Origin: Ferrimonas aestuarii | GTDB taxonomy: Bacteria; Pseudomonadota; Gammaproteobacteria; Enterobacterales; Shewanellaceae | Length of the DNA: 64,000 bases | Assembly: GCF_005116665.1 (NCBI RefSeq) | Contig: NZ_SWCJ01000008.1 | Span: forward strand, 88,341-152,340 | Direction: 5' to 3' | Shown: one piece after another, positions 33,412 through 41,885 of the stretch | Position numbering within the stretch: the first letter of the stretch is position 1 | Layout of the letters: each line of letters starts with the position of its first letter | Notes under the pieces: model-generated | What the model was told of the DNA's origin: nothing | Database searches by the model: none | The model's input: the letters and a program-made list of their open reading frames with translations, nothing else | Position numbers and translations under genes: made by a program

Positions 33412-34414
33412 AGGTGATCAAATTCAGATGGACAGTGTTGAGCAGGCGGCCATGCTGCTGCTCAGCATGGGTGAACAGGGTGCTGCTAAAGTGCTGGCGC
33501 ATCTGGACAGAAGTGACGTCCAACGACTAAGCCATCGAATGGCTCGTTTGAGTAACATTTCTCAAGAGCAGGCAGGTAGTGTACTGAGTAACTTCTTTGA
33601 TGCTTACCGTAGCCAATCTGGTATTGCCAGAGCGTCTCGTGGTTATTTGCAGCGTACGCTGGATATCGCCTTAGGAGATCGAGTGGCTAAAGGCCTTATT
33701 GATAATATCTACGGTGATGAAATTCAGACCTTGGTTCGTCGACTCGAGTGGGTTGATGCCAAGCTTCTTGCACACGAAATTACCCATGAACACAGTCAGC
33801 TTCAAGCGGTTCTGTTGGGTCTATTACCTGCAGAAAATGCCTCGTTAGTATTACAGCACTTGCCGAGTCATTGTCATGATGAGGTTCTGCTGCGAATTGC
33901 CGCGTTAGGCGAATTGGATCGGGATGTGGTTGAAGAACTGCGTCAGTTGGTGGAGCGCTGCGTGGCCATCGCCATGGAGAAAAGTCACACTCAAGTAGCG
34001 GGCGTTAAGCAAGTGGCTGATATTTTGAACCGCTACGAAGGTGACCGTGAACAGTTGATGTCGGTGCTTCGGCTCCACGATCACAGTCTGGCGACTCAGG
34101 TCGAAGACAACATGTTCGACTACATCATTCTTGGCCGTCAAAAAGACGAGACACTGCAGAAACTATTGGCAGAGGTAGAGCAGGAAACCCTGTCCCTGTC
34201 TCTCAAAGGGGTCGATACCAAACTGCGCAAGTCGATTCTGTCGGCACTGCCAAAACGTATGGCCTCGGGTATCGAAACTCAGATGGAAGCCCTTGGACCC
34301 GTTGCCTTAAGCCGTGCCGATCAGGCCCGTACTGAAGTGATGGAAAAGGCTAAGTCGATGATGGAAGCCAAAGAGATTGAGTTGCAACTGTTCGATGAGC
34401 CGGTGGTGGAGTAA
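33404..34414 (+). CDS. fliG: Flagellar rotor protein FliG (lateral system)
   Basis: 336 residues from GTG 33404, which overlaps the fliF stop and is preceded by GGAG. The FliF-binding N-domain starts VEQAAMLLLSMGEQGAAKVL, and the middle domain contains the EHSQLQAVLLGLLPAENASL block (the EHPQ motif is EHSQ here). The C-terminal torque domain includes MFDYIILGRQKDETLQKLLA, a charged ridge including LSLKGVDTKLRKSILSALPK, and RMASGIETQMEALGPV. The torque helix resembles those facing MotA charged residues. Length is typical. Stop and fliH start share one base (TAATG). Confidence 0.95.
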   Translation: MTKGDQIQMDSVEQAAMLLLSMGEQGAAKVLAHLDRSDVQRLSHRMARLSNISQEQAGSVLSNFFDAYRSQSGIARASRGYLQRTLDIALGDRVAKGLIDNIYGDEIQTLVRRLEWVDAKLLAHEITHEHSQLQAVLLGLLPAENASLVLQHLPSHCHDEVLLRIAALGELDRDVVEELRQLVERCVAIAMEKSHTQVAGVKQVADILNRYEGDREQLMSVLRLHDHSLATQVEDNMFDYIILGRQKDETLQKLLAEVEQETLSLSLKGVDTKLRKSILSALPKRMASGIETQMEALGPVALSRADQARTEVMEKAKSMMEAKEIELQLFDEPVVE

Positions 34415-35115
34415 TGAGCACAAATCGTTGGAAGCTTGATTCAAGTCGAGCTCGAGTTTTTCACTTTCCACCGCTGGCACAAAACGGCCAAGAGCAATTA
34501 GTGGAGAACCCGCAGCAGCAACAGCAAGCGCTAGAGCAAGGCTATCAAGAAGGCTTGGAACTTGGTCGCAGCGCAGGCTATGCCGATGGTCATGAAGAGG
34601 GCTTAAAAGCCGGTGAAGCCAAGGGCGTTCAATTAGGGCAACAGCAAGGGATGCAGTCTGCCAAGATGCATTTCGAGCAGCAGTTGAATCAGCTACTTCC
34701 GCCTATTACCGCGCTGCAGCAGCAGCTTCAGGAAGGCCATGAACAGCAGCTTAAACAGCATCAGCAACTGATTCTTGAACTGGTGCAAAAAGTGGCCGAG
34801 CAGGTGACACGCTGTGAATTAACTTTGCATCCTCAACAAGTGTTGAGTTTGATTGATGAGACTTTGGACAGCCTGCCAGAATCTAAAGTGACGCCAAAAA
34901 TATTCCTAGATTCGACCACGCTGAATAAGCTGAAGGAGCAAGCTCCTGAGCACATTAAGTCTTGGGACATGCAGGAAGACCCTAGCCTGTCGATTGGCGA
35001 CGTTCGGGTGGTGACTGATGAGTGTGAAGCGGATGCGTCGGCGCAATCACGCCTTGATAACTGCATGAAACACGTTGCCAAACACTTGGTGGATGATGAC
35101 GGCTCACAGGCTTAA
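34414..35115 (+). CDS. fliH: Flagellar export ATPase regulator FliH (lateral system)
   Basis: 233 residues. The middle carries the glycine-spaced helix repeats typical of FliH (GYQEGLELGRSAGYADGHEE, then GLKAGEAKGVQLGQQQGMQ), followed by a Gln-rich stretch and the C-terminal YscL/FliH domain (LILELVQKVAEQVTRCELTL). FliH dimers tether FliI to the C-ring protein FliN and restrain its ATPase. The start overlaps the fliG stop by one base, and the 3' end overlaps the beginning of fliI by about 20 bp. Confidence 0.92.
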   Translation: MSTNRWKLDSSRARVFHFPPLAQNGQEQLVENPQQQQQALEQGYQEGLELGRSAGYADGHEEGLKAGEAKGVQLGQQQGMQSAKMHFEQQLNQLLPPITALQQQLQEGHEQQLKQHQQLILELVQKVAEQVTRCELTLHPQQVLSLIDETLDSLPESKVTPKIFLDSTTLNKLKEQAPEHIKSWDMQEDPSLSIGDVRVVTDECEADASAQSRLDNCMKHVAKHLVDDDGSQA

Positions 35116-36430
35116 TCGTGCCTTAAAGTCGGTGCCAAAAACGGTGCCGATTGCGACCATTTACGGTCGCTTGATGCGAGTGAACGGCTTGATGCTGGAA
35201 GCGGTTGGCTGCCAACTGGGGTTGGGGGAACGCTGCGTCATCGCTGGGCGAGATGGTCAGGAGATTGAAGCTGAAGTGGTGGGCTTTGATGGCCCATCAT
35301 TGATGCTGATGCCACTGAATCAGACTCGAGGGCTGATGCCAGGGGCGCGAGTTTTACCCCTAGCCAATGATCAACAGGTTCCAATCGGTCAAGGGCTTCT
35401 TGGCCGTGTGCTCGATGGCAGCGGCGTGCCAATTGATGGCTTAGGTCCCCTGAGTCACTGCCAGTTGGTGTCCACCACAACCCAAGTTCCTAATCCGTTA
35501 TTAAGACGTCCTATCGAAGCCCAATTGGACGTTGGCGTGCGTGCCATTAACTCCATGTTACCTATTGGCAAAGGCCAGCGTTTGGGGCTATTTGCTGGTT
35601 CTGGTGTGGGCAAGAGTGTTCTATTAGGCATGATGACCCGTTACACCCAAGCCAGCGTCGTTGTGGTCGGTTTAATTGGTGAGCGTGGCCGAGAAGTTCG
35701 AGAGTTTATCGAGCACGCCTTAGGCGAAGAGGGCCGACGCCGCGCAGTGGTGATTGCAGCCCCTGCAGACACCACTCCGTTGATGCGATTAAGGGCAGCA
35801 AAGCTGTGTCACCAGATCGCCTGTGCATTTCGCGACCAAGGCCAGGATGTGCTGCTGTTGATGGATTCTCTGACCCGTTACGCCCAAGCTCAACGGGAGA
35901 TTGGCTTAAGCTTAGGCGAGCCACCAGCGACCCGAGGCTATCCGCCATCAGCGTTCTCTACCTTGCCGTCCTTAGTAGAATTAGCTGGTAACAGCGATAA
36001 TGCCAATGGCAGTTTGACGGCCTTGTATACGGTGTTGGCTGAAGGAGATGATCAGCAAGATCCTGTCGCTGACTCTGCCAGAGCGATCTTGGATGGTCAC
36101 ATTGTGTTAAGTCGTAAATTGGCCGAAAAGGGCCACTATCCTGCGATTGATATCAATGCGTCAGCAAGCCGAGTGGCAGACCTTATCCGTACCCCTGAAC
36201 AGTTGCAGATGGGGCAGACTGTCCGCCGGTTGTTAGGTCGTTACCAAGAGGTGAAGGAGCTTTTACCCCTTGGAGGATATCAACCGGGGCAAGACGCCGA
36301 GCTGGATAAGTCCGTGAAGTGTTACCCCGTTTTTGAACAGTTTTTGACTCAGAAGCAGTTTGATAGCGTTTCGTTAGCTGAAAGTGATCAGCAGCTCGAG
36401 TCACTTTTGGAGGCCGTAAACAGTGCCTGA
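35093..36430 (+). CDS. fliI: Flagellar export ATPase FliI (lateral system)
   Basis: About 445 residues, an F1-beta-like ATPase. Walker A GLFAGSGVGKSVLLG lies at about 165-179, and Walker B DVLLLMDSLTRYAQAQREIG follows. EPPATRGYPPSAFS and the C-terminal VADLIRTPEQLQMG are conserved in FliI/YscN ATPases. It powers unfolding and delivery of export substrates with FliH and FliJ. The start is ambiguous: tandem ATGs at 35093 and 35096 within the end of fliH fit translational coupling. The gene overlaps fliJ by 8 bp. Confidence 0.94.
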   Translation: MMTAHRLNRALKSVPKTVPIATIYGRLMRVNGLMLEAVGCQLGLGERCVIAGRDGQEIEAEVVGFDGPSLMLMPLNQTRGLMPGARVLPLANDQQVPIGQGLLGRVLDGSGVPIDGLGPLSHCQLVSTTTQVPNPLLRRPIEAQLDVGVRAINSMLPIGKGQRLGLFAGSGVGKSVLLGMMTRYTQASVVVVGLIGERGREVREFIEHALGEEGRRRAVVIAAPADTTPLMRLRAAKLCHQIACAFRDQGQDVLLLMDSLTRYAQAQREIGLSLGEPPATRGYPPSAFSTLPSLVELAGNSDNANGSLTALYTVLAEGDDQQDPVADSARAILDGHIVLSRKLAEKGHYPAIDINASASRVADLIRTPEQLQMGQTVRRLLGRYQEVKELLPLGGYQPGQDAELDKSVKCYPVFEQFLTQKQFDSVSLAESDQQLESLLEAVNSA

Positions 36431-36851
36431 TAAAGCCATCGCCAAGCTTAAAGAGCGCCAGGAGAAGCAGTTGTCGGTATTGGGTGGGCAGAAACAGCGT
36501 CAGCTTCTGCGTCTGTCGCAGATTGCCACAAGGCAGCAAAACCTGAATCAGCAGCTTCAACAGCTTAGCAGTGAATTTGCGGTATCTGGTGCATTAGCTT
36601 TGCAAAATCGCGGCGATATTCATGCTCAGCTTATCCCTCGAAAGCACAAGCTTGAGAAAGAGAAACAGCTGGCAGAGGCGGAGTCCTCTCGGGTGAATCA
36701 ATTGTGGCAGCAAACGTTGAGTAAACGCCAGGGGCTACATTGGCTTCAACAAAATCGAGAGGAGATGCGCCGAGAGCAACATCGGCGCCAAGAGCAAAAA
36801 CAGACAGATGAGAGCGCGGCTAGGAGCGCATCAAACCGTAATCGTTATTGA
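36423..36851 (+). CDS. fliJ: Flagellar export protein FliJ (lateral system)
   Basis: 142 residues, GTG start overlapping the fliI stop. Almost entirely Lys/Gln/Glu/Arg-rich helical coiled coil (KLKERQEKQLSVLGGQKQRQ, RKHKLEKEKQLAEAESSRVN), the signature of FliJ, which sits in the FliI hexamer and links it to FlhA. Sequence conservation in this family is low; the call rests on position after fliI, size and coiled-coil composition. Its last 32 bp overlap the 3' end of the convergent flgN gene. Confidence 0.85.
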   Translation: MPDKAIAKLKERQEKQLSVLGGQKQRQLLRLSQIATRQQNLNQQLQQLSSEFAVSGALALQNRGDIHAQLIPRKHKLEKEKQLAEAESSRVNQLWQQTLSKRQGLHWLQQNREEMRREQHRRQEQKQTDESAARSASNRNRY

Positions 36852-37266
36852 GGGCTTCAGTGTGCTCAGGATTCAGCAGTTTGGCTAGGCTTTGCTGCTG
36901 AGTACTTAATAGCTGGCCGTTGCCGTCATTGTGGTGTTTACATAGGGTTACCTTCTGTTCAAGCTGGCTCCAGAGGGTACTGACCTTGTCTGAAGTGGCC
37001 GTTGGCAACTTCGACATTAACACCTTAAACCCCACGCCATTAGGCTCTAATCCTAAAGCGGATAAGTGTTGAGCGCGCGCATCAGCACTGCGCTTTAACT
37101 GTTGGCACAGCTGCAGCTGTTTTTGATTGTGCTCTTCTAACCCTGCGCAATTTCGAGATTGCAGCAAGGTGCGTTGTTCAGACAGCAGTTGCTGTAGAGC
37201 ATCGTAATCGTTCAAGTCTTGCTTGATGCCGAAAACAATGGCCTTAACACGCTCTTTTGGGGTCAT
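36820..37266 (-). CDS. flgN: Flagellar export chaperone FlgN (lateral system)
   Basis: 148 residues, mostly helical, starting MTPKERVKAIVFGIKQDLND and continuing LQQLLSEQRTLLQSRNCAGL, EEHNQKQLQLCQQL. This matches the FlgN fold and composition (chaperone for hook-filament junction proteins FlgK and FlgL). It lies in a leftward unit flgA-flgM-flgN, 3 bp after flgM, as in lateral and polar loci of vibrios. Its end overlaps convergent fliJ, so there is no room for a conventional terminator between the two operons. Confidence 0.85.
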   Translation of the reverse strand: MTPKERVKAIVFGIKQDLNDYDALQQLLSEQRTLLQSRNCAGLEEHNQKQLQLCQQLKRSADARAQHLSALGLEPNGVGFKVLMSKLPTATSDKVSTLWSQLEQKVTLCKHHNDGNGQLLSTQQQSLAKLLNPEHTEALNNDYGLMRS

Positions 37267-37269
37267 CTT

Positions 37270-37548
37270 TTATTTTTGTCCGCTATGTTGTTCAAACATC
37301 GCTTCTGCAATCTTATCAATATCAATGGGGTAGCCTTCGGTGGCTAGCTCTGCCTGAAGTTGAGCGATCTTGCTGGTATCGATCTCTGGTAGTTCTTGCA
37401 GTTGAGCGCTGGCATTATTGAGTTGCTGCCACTCATCGCTAACCGCTTTTTGCTGCGGCACCGCAGGCACAGATTGTTGCTGTACCTCGGATTGAGTCTG
37501 TGTATCTGTGGTTGTAATGGGCTTAATGCCAACGGATGAGATCTCCAT
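37270..37548 (-). CDS. flgM: Anti-sigma-28 factor FlgM (lateral system)
   Basis: 92 residues from ATG 37548, which has GAGG 5 bp upstream; an in-frame GTG two codons earlier is less well placed. The N-terminus MEISSVGIKPI is followed by a disordered Gln/Thr-rich part. The C-terminal sigma-binding helices are IDTSKIAQLQAELATEGYPI then DIDKIAEAMFE, the conserved FlgM pattern. It should hold the cluster's FliA (52374-53087) inactive until it is exported through the completed hook. It lies between flgA and flgN on the minus strand. Confidence 0.9.
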   Translation of the reverse strand: MEISSVGIKPITTTDTQTQSEVQQQSVPAVPQQKAVSDEWQQLNNASAQLQELPEIDTSKIAQLQAELATEGYPIDIDKIAEAMFEQHSGQK

Positions 37549-37605
37549 GATCACCTCTCTCTATTGGATTCTACAGGACTACAGCGACAGCAAGGTTAGT
37601 AAACT

Positions 37606-38391
37606 TTAATAAAAAGTTTGCACTTTCCCTTTTTCGATGACGATCCCAGAAACCACCTTTCCGGATTTGCTATTGCGGACACGAATACGCTGGCCTTCAC
37701 TGCCTGATTCTAAAGCAACGCCTTCTGAAGTTGCCACAAAGTCTTCGGTGCCAGCTTGCAAAATAATCAGTTCACCTCGTTTCACCCATAGAGGTGCGGT
37801 AACAAGGCTCTTGAGGATCGGCGAGTCGGAACGAATACCCCGCTTGGTTTGTTGACCAATTAACTCCTGCTTCGACATCACGATTGATTGATGTCGAGCC
37901 TCTATGGTGATAGTGCGCCAGCGTATGCTTTCGGCGTCAATCACTGCACCCTTGGACAGTTTTTTTGTGGTGATGGGGACCTGTGCCTTCATGGTGACCT
38001 CTGCGCGCGCAAACAAAACCCAACTTGGGGAAGTGCATTTAATCTGCCGTTGCTGTTGTCCGCCGGGGAATCGGTCAGCGTTGTTACTGATTTTCAGAGG
38101 CTGGGTGCAGGCCTGCAGGCGTTCCACGCCTACGGGCATGGTGATTTCCAGTTGATGAGGGCGCCAGCGACCCGGATGGTTGGTTTGCCAACGATGTACT
38201 TGCTGATTTAGGCCAGCTGTCAGTGCTTGGGAGATCTGAGATGTCACGTCGCCATCGGCAAAACTATGACCGGCCGTCACCAATGCCAAGAGCGGAAATA
38301 GTCGATGTGAAAACAGATGGGGAAGGGAATTTCCGCTTCCGATCTTTCCATGCCTTTTAATGTATCTCATTGATTTATCTCGGTTTGGCAT
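37606..38391 (-). CDS. flgA: Flagellar P-ring assembly chaperone FlgA (lateral system)
   Basis: 261 residues at most; a second in-frame ATG at 38370 would give 254. A hydrophobic export segment FPLLALVTAGHSFA indicates secretion to the periplasm. The C-terminal SAF/FlgA domain is clear: ARAEVTMKAQVPITTKKLSK, then AVIDAESIRWRTITIEAR and LWVKRGELIILQAGTEDFVA, ending in RVRNSKSGKVVSGIVIEKGK. FlgA holds FlgI subunits ready for P-ring assembly. The gene is divergent from flgB with 57 bp between them, so their promoters overlap. Confidence 0.92.
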   Translation of the reverse strand: MPNRDKSMRYIKRHGKIGSGNSLPHLFSHRLFPLLALVTAGHSFADGDVTSQISQALTAGLNQQVHRWQTNHPGRWRPHQLEITMPVGVERLQACTQPLKISNNADRFPGGQQQRQIKCTSPSWVLFARAEVTMKAQVPITTKKLSKGAVIDAESIRWRTITIEARHQSIVMSKQELIGQQTKRGIRSDSPILKSLVTAPLWVKRGELIILQAGTEDFVATSEGVALESGSEGQRIRVRNSKSGKVVSGIVIEKGKVQTFY

Positions 38392-38392
38392 G

Positions 38393-38410
38393 TTGGCATA
38401 AAACTTGTTT
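38393..38410 (+). promoter_or_regulatory. Candidate sigma-54 promoter of the flgB operon
   Basis: TTGGCAT-AAAAC-TTGTT resembles the sigma-54 consensus TGGCAC-N5-TTGCW. GG at 38395-38396 lies 10 bp from the -12 pair at 38407-38408, which is GT instead of GC. It is 39 bp upstream of the flgB start, a suitable distance, and would be a target for LafK. Confidence 0.5.
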
Positions 38411-38448
38411 GCTATGTGCCTAGACCGTTTACATTAACAGGAGTTGTT

Positions 38449-38799
38449 ATGGCTATCAATCTCGAAGCCGCCCTCGGGCTGCATGCTCAGGGACTGGATG
38501 TAAGAGTTGAGCGTAGCAAAATTTTAGCCGCCAACTTAGCCAATGCGGAAACCCCCGGCTATCAGGCTCAGGATATCGATTTTGCTGCAGCCATGAAACG
38601 CTATCAAGCTACTGGTGAAGTAGGGCGCGATTACCAACTTGGGTATCGGGTGCCTCATCAGTTTTCTGCCGATGGAAACACCGTCGAGCTGGATCAAGCG
38701 CAAGCGAGGTTTAGTGCCAATAGCATGGACTTTCAAACCAGTTTGACCTTTTTAAATATGAAAATTAATGGCATCCGCTCTGCCATTGAAGGCCAATAA
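38449..38799 (+). CDS. flgB: Flagellar proximal rod protein FlgB (lateral system)
   Basis: 116 residues from ATG 38449, preceded by AGGAG at 5 bp; a longer in-frame start adds 11 atypical residues. The N-terminal rod/hook motif is clear (VERSKILAANLANAETPGYQ followed by AQDIDFAAAM). The C-terminal NSMDFQTSLTFLNMKINGIR matches FlgB. First gene of the long rightward flgBCDEFGHIJKL operon and likely driven by the sigma-54 site just upstream. Confidence 0.93.
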   Translation: MAINLEAALGLHAQGLDVRVERSKILAANLANAETPGYQAQDIDFAAAMKRYQATGEVGRDYQLGYRVPHQFSADGNTVELDQAQARFSANSMDFQTSLTFLNMKINGIRSAIEGQ

Positions 38800-38801
38800 T
38801 C

Positions 38802-39221
38802 ATGTCGTTTAATCAAATATATGACATCGCTGGCAGCTCCATGGCTGCGCAGACTCTGCGGTTGAATACCGTTGCCAGTAACCTCGCTAATGCCGATGCC
38901 GCCGCGCAGAGCCCAGAACAGGCATATCGCGCCATTAAACCGGTATTTCAAGCGGTGTATAAGCAAGCTGAAGGGCAGATGGCGCCGGCCGCTCGAGTTG
39001 AAGTGGCCGCCGTGGTGCAAACCGATGCGGAAGTCGATATGCGTTACGAGCCGAATCACCCTTATGCCAATGAAGCCGGGTTTGTGGCCTATTCAAATGT
39101 TGACCGAGTGTCGGAGATGGCTGACATGATGTCGGCAACTCAAAGCTTCGAAGCTAGCGTTAACATCATGAACCGTGCTCGCTCTATGCAGCAGGGTTTG
39201 CTGCAATTAGGAAGTAAGTAA
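38802..39221 (+). CDS. flgC: Flagellar proximal rod protein FlgC (lateral system)
   Basis: 139 residues, typical length. N-terminal rod signature SMAAQTLRLNTVASNLANAD, a central VDMRYEPNHPYANEAGFVAY block with the following SNVDRVSEMADMM, which is diagnostic for FlgC, and the C-terminal coiled-coil ATQSFEASVNIMNRARSMQQ. It lies 2 bp after flgB, and its stop shares one base with the flgD start (TAATG). Confidence 0.95.
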   Translation: MSFNQIYDIAGSSMAAQTLRLNTVASNLANADAAAQSPEQAYRAIKPVFQAVYKQAEGQMAPAARVEVAAVVQTDAEVDMRYEPNHPYANEAGFVAYSNVDRVSEMADMMSATQSFEASVNIMNRARSMQQGLLQLGSK

Positions 39222-39958
39222 TGACGGTATCTGCAACCAGTAATAACGACGCTAAGGTCAATGCAAACAGTGCTCCAGTGGCGAATCCGGCCGACAGCTA
39301 TAACATCGGCGACGCCAGTGAAGCCTCGAAAATTTCAAACCAATTTATGACGCTGATGATCGCTCAGATCGAAAATCAGGATCCAACTAACCCTATGGAC
39401 TCCAATGAATACGTGAGTCAGTTGGCGCAGATGTCTCAGGTGGAGAGCTTGGAATTGATTCGGGAGAATCAGGCCATGCAGATGACCATGTTGGAAAACT
39501 CGACCATCGTTCAGTCCGCTTCTCTGATTGGTAAGCAGGCCATGGTTCCCGCCTCTGAGCTTACGCTTGCTGATGAGCCGATTACCGGAAAGGTGTTCCT
39601 AGAGAGCGCCGCAGAGCAGGTGAGCGTCGATATTAAAGATGAAAACGGCAAAGTCGTTGCCACCGTAGAGTTAGGAGCTCAGTCCAAAGGAGACATCCCC
39701 TTCGAGATTGACCCTGAAGCCCTTGGTTTGCCTCCCGGTGAATACACTCTGGCTGCAAAAGCCAGTGCCGATGGCGACATCACCGAATTGTCGACTTTCT
39801 TAGTCGGTGAAATTGAAAAAATTCACTTTGCCAGTGCATCGGGAATGATGCTCGCGGAGATGAGTAATGGCCTTGGCACTGTGTCGGTGCTGTCCATCAG
39901 TGAAGTTGCAGGCAGTAAAGACAGCAACTCCAATCCAGATAAATCACAGGAATCGTAA
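39221..39958 (+). CDS. flgD: Hook-capping (scaffold) protein FlgD (lateral system)
   Basis: 245 residues. The conserved FlgD N-region is SNQFMTLMIAQIENQDPTNP followed by MDSNEYVSQLAQMSQVESLE. A FlgD Ig-like/tudor part follows with QSASLIGKQAMVPASELTLA, FEIDPEALGLPPGEYTLAAK and a final GLGTVSVLSISEV. FlgD caps the growing hook and is discarded afterwards. The start codon overlaps the flgC stop; flgE follows after 4 bp. Confidence 0.94.
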   Translation: MTVSATSNNDAKVNANSAPVANPADSYNIGDASEASKISNQFMTLMIAQIENQDPTNPMDSNEYVSQLAQMSQVESLELIRENQAMQMTMLENSTIVQSASLIGKQAMVPASELTLADEPITGKVFLESAAEQVSVDIKDENGKVVATVELGAQSKGDIPFEIDPEALGLPPGEYTLAAKASADGDITELSTFLVGEIEKIHFASASGMMLAEMSNGLGTVSVLSISEVAGSKDSNSNPDKSQES

Positions 39959-39962
39959 GCCC

Positions 39963-41156
39963 ATGTCATACAACATCGCAATGAGCGGCCTGCGCTCAAC
40001 CAGTCAAGAACTCAATACCATCAGTAACAACATTGCCAACGTATCAACGGCGGGCTATCGCGGTGCCCGCTCTGAGTTTGCTGCGGTTTATAACGGCGGC
40101 GAGGCCAATGGTGTCACCATGAGTGGTGCCAGCCAAAACTTTGCCTTAGGCGGTTCAATGACGTACACCGGGCGCGAGCTGGACATGGGCATTCAGGGTG
40201 AGGGCTTCTTCGTCATGAATGCGTCTGATGGCTCAACGCTGTACTCCCGTGCTGGCATGTTCAATCAAGATGCCGATGGCAACATCGTCGACCCATATGG
40301 CAACAAACTGCAAGGCTATCCTGTGGGTGCTGATGGCCAGTTGATGACCGGTAATGTGGGTGATCTTCAGGTGACCTCCGGCTCGGTTCCTGCGTCGGCA
40401 ACCAGTAAAGTGAACATGACCGCGAATTTAGATTCTCGTGTTACTGCGATTAACCCTGCTACCACTCCGTTTAATGCCAGTGATGTGAGTACCTACCACT
40501 CCTCCAACACCGTTACCGTGTTTGACTCTCAGGGTAATGAGCATGCGCTGACCCAGTACTACGTTAAAACCGCCGATAACGCTTGGAATGTGCACTACTC
40601 AATGGACGGAACCACGTTGGCAGATACCAGCGCGATGACCTTTGATACCGACGGCAAACTGACCGCAGGTGGTACCGATTCCCTAACCATTCCCGCTGGC
40701 ACTGGTGCATCGGATATGACCATTGAATTAGCGTGGAACAACACCACCCAGTATGGCGCGGACTACATTACCTCCAGCATCGACCAGAACGGTAACACCT
40801 CTGGCGAGCTTGTCGGTGTGCGCGTAGATGAAAGTGGCAAAGTGTATGGCACTTACACCAATGGTGAGGAGCAGCTTCAAGGTCAGGTTGTATTGGCAAA
40901 CTTTACTAACCCGAATGGCTTGGAACCTGTGAACAATACCGCTTGGACCGCGACTCAAGCGGCAGGTGCTCCTGTAGTAGGTGCACCTGGCAATGGCACT
41001 CTGGGAAGCGTTAGCTCTGGTTACATCGAAGGCTCGAACGTCGATTTGACCGCTGAAATGGTGAACCTGATGACCGCTCAGCGTAACTACCAGTCCAATG
41101 CCAAGGTGCTGACCACCGCGGATACCATGAACCAAGCTCTGCTGAACGCGATTTAA
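39963..41156 (+). CDS. flgE: Flagellar hook protein FlgE (lateral system)
   Basis: 397 residues from ATG 39963 (MSYNIAMSGLRSTSQELNTI), the canonical hook start; an upstream in-frame start would overlap flgD. The N-terminal helix SNNIANVSTAGYRGARSEFA is followed by GGSMTYTGRELDMGIQGEGF, a hypervariable middle and the C-terminal SGYIEGSNVDLTAEMVNLMT, then AQRNYQSNAKVLTTADTMNQ. It builds the universal joint. It is slightly shorter than many FlgE proteins (~400-430) but has no missing segment. Confidence 0.95.
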   Translation: MSYNIAMSGLRSTSQELNTISNNIANVSTAGYRGARSEFAAVYNGGEANGVTMSGASQNFALGGSMTYTGRELDMGIQGEGFFVMNASDGSTLYSRAGMFNQDADGNIVDPYGNKLQGYPVGADGQLMTGNVGDLQVTSGSVPASATSKVNMTANLDSRVTAINPATTPFNASDVSTYHSSNTVTVFDSQGNEHALTQYYVKTADNAWNVHYSMDGTTLADTSAMTFDTDGKLTAGGTDSLTIPAGTGASDMTIELAWNNTTQYGADYITSSIDQNGNTSGELVGVRVDESGKVYGTYTNGEEQLQGQVVLANFTNPNGLEPVNNTAWTATQAAGAPVVGAPGNGTLGSVSSGYIEGSNVDLTAEMVNLMTAQRNYQSNAKVLTTADTMNQALLNAI

Positions 41157-41158
41157 TC

Positions 41159-41875
41159 ATGGATAAGCTTATCTACACTGCCGCATCTGGCGCCCAACGG
41201 GTGATGGAAGCGCAAGCTTTGCGAGCTAATAACCTTGCCAACGTCGATAGCAATGGTTTTCGCGCCGACTTGGAGCTGGTTCAGGCCAAGCAGATCTCTA
41301 ACACTCGTGTGCTGTCTCAGATGGGCAGCGCTGGGGTCAGCGCCAGTAAAGGCGAATTGGCACCAACAGGAAGAGCGTTGGATCTGGCGATTTTCGATCA
41401 AGGTTTATTTGCTGTGGAAGCGAATGGCCAGGAAGCCTATACCCGCTCTGGTCAGTTTGAACTGGACGCCAATGGCCAGATGCGAATCGATGGCCGAGTC
41501 GCCGTCGGTGTAGAGGGCCCCATCGTAGTGCCTGAACACAAAGAGATCTTTGTTGGCGACGACGGCATGGTCAGCATCACCCCAGCTGGAGGTGGAATCA
41601 TCGAAGAGGTTGGTCAACTAAAGTTGGTCAACCCTGATTTTGACACCCTGTTAAAAGGGGACGACGGCTTACTGCGCCTTAAAGATGGCACCGTTGCGGC
41701 AATGGACCCAGAAGTGTCGCTGGTGAGCGGATTTTTGGAGAGCAGTAACGTTGATGCGGTGACAGAACTGGTTGCCTCTATGGATCTCAGTCGTCAGTTC
41801 GAAGTTCAGATAAAGCTAATGAAAAGTGCTGAAACCTTGGCGAAGTCAGGTAATCGGCTACTAGGTAACATATAA
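41159..41875 (+). CDS. flgF: Flagellar rod protein FlgF (lateral system)
   Basis: 238 residues. It opens with MDKLIYTAASGAQRVMEAQA and LRANNLANVDSNGFRADLEL. The middle is typical of FlgF (TGRALDLAIFDQGLFAVEAN, then YTRSGQFELDANGQMRIDGR), and it ends with SGFLESSNVDAVTELVASMD and the rod coiled coil. It forms the short link between proximal and distal rod. Spacing to flgE is 2 bp and to flgG 10 bp. Confidence 0.94.
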   Translation: MDKLIYTAASGAQRVMEAQALRANNLANVDSNGFRADLELVQAKQISNTRVLSQMGSAGVSASKGELAPTGRALDLAIFDQGLFAVEANGQEAYTRSGQFELDANGQMRIDGRVAVGVEGPIVVPEHKEIFVGDDGMVSITPAGGGIIEEVGQLKLVNPDFDTLLKGDDGLLRLKDGTVAAMDPEVSLVSGFLESSNVDAVTELVASMDLSRQFEVQIKLMKSAETLAKSGNRLLGNI

Positions 41876-41885
41876 GGAGCGACCC

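Noticed and set aside
37580..37608. Possible sigma-28 promoter upstream of flgM (exact TAAAGTTT on the minus strand at 37601-37608)
   Set aside because: At the required 11-bp spacing the -10 sequence has no match to GCCGATAA.
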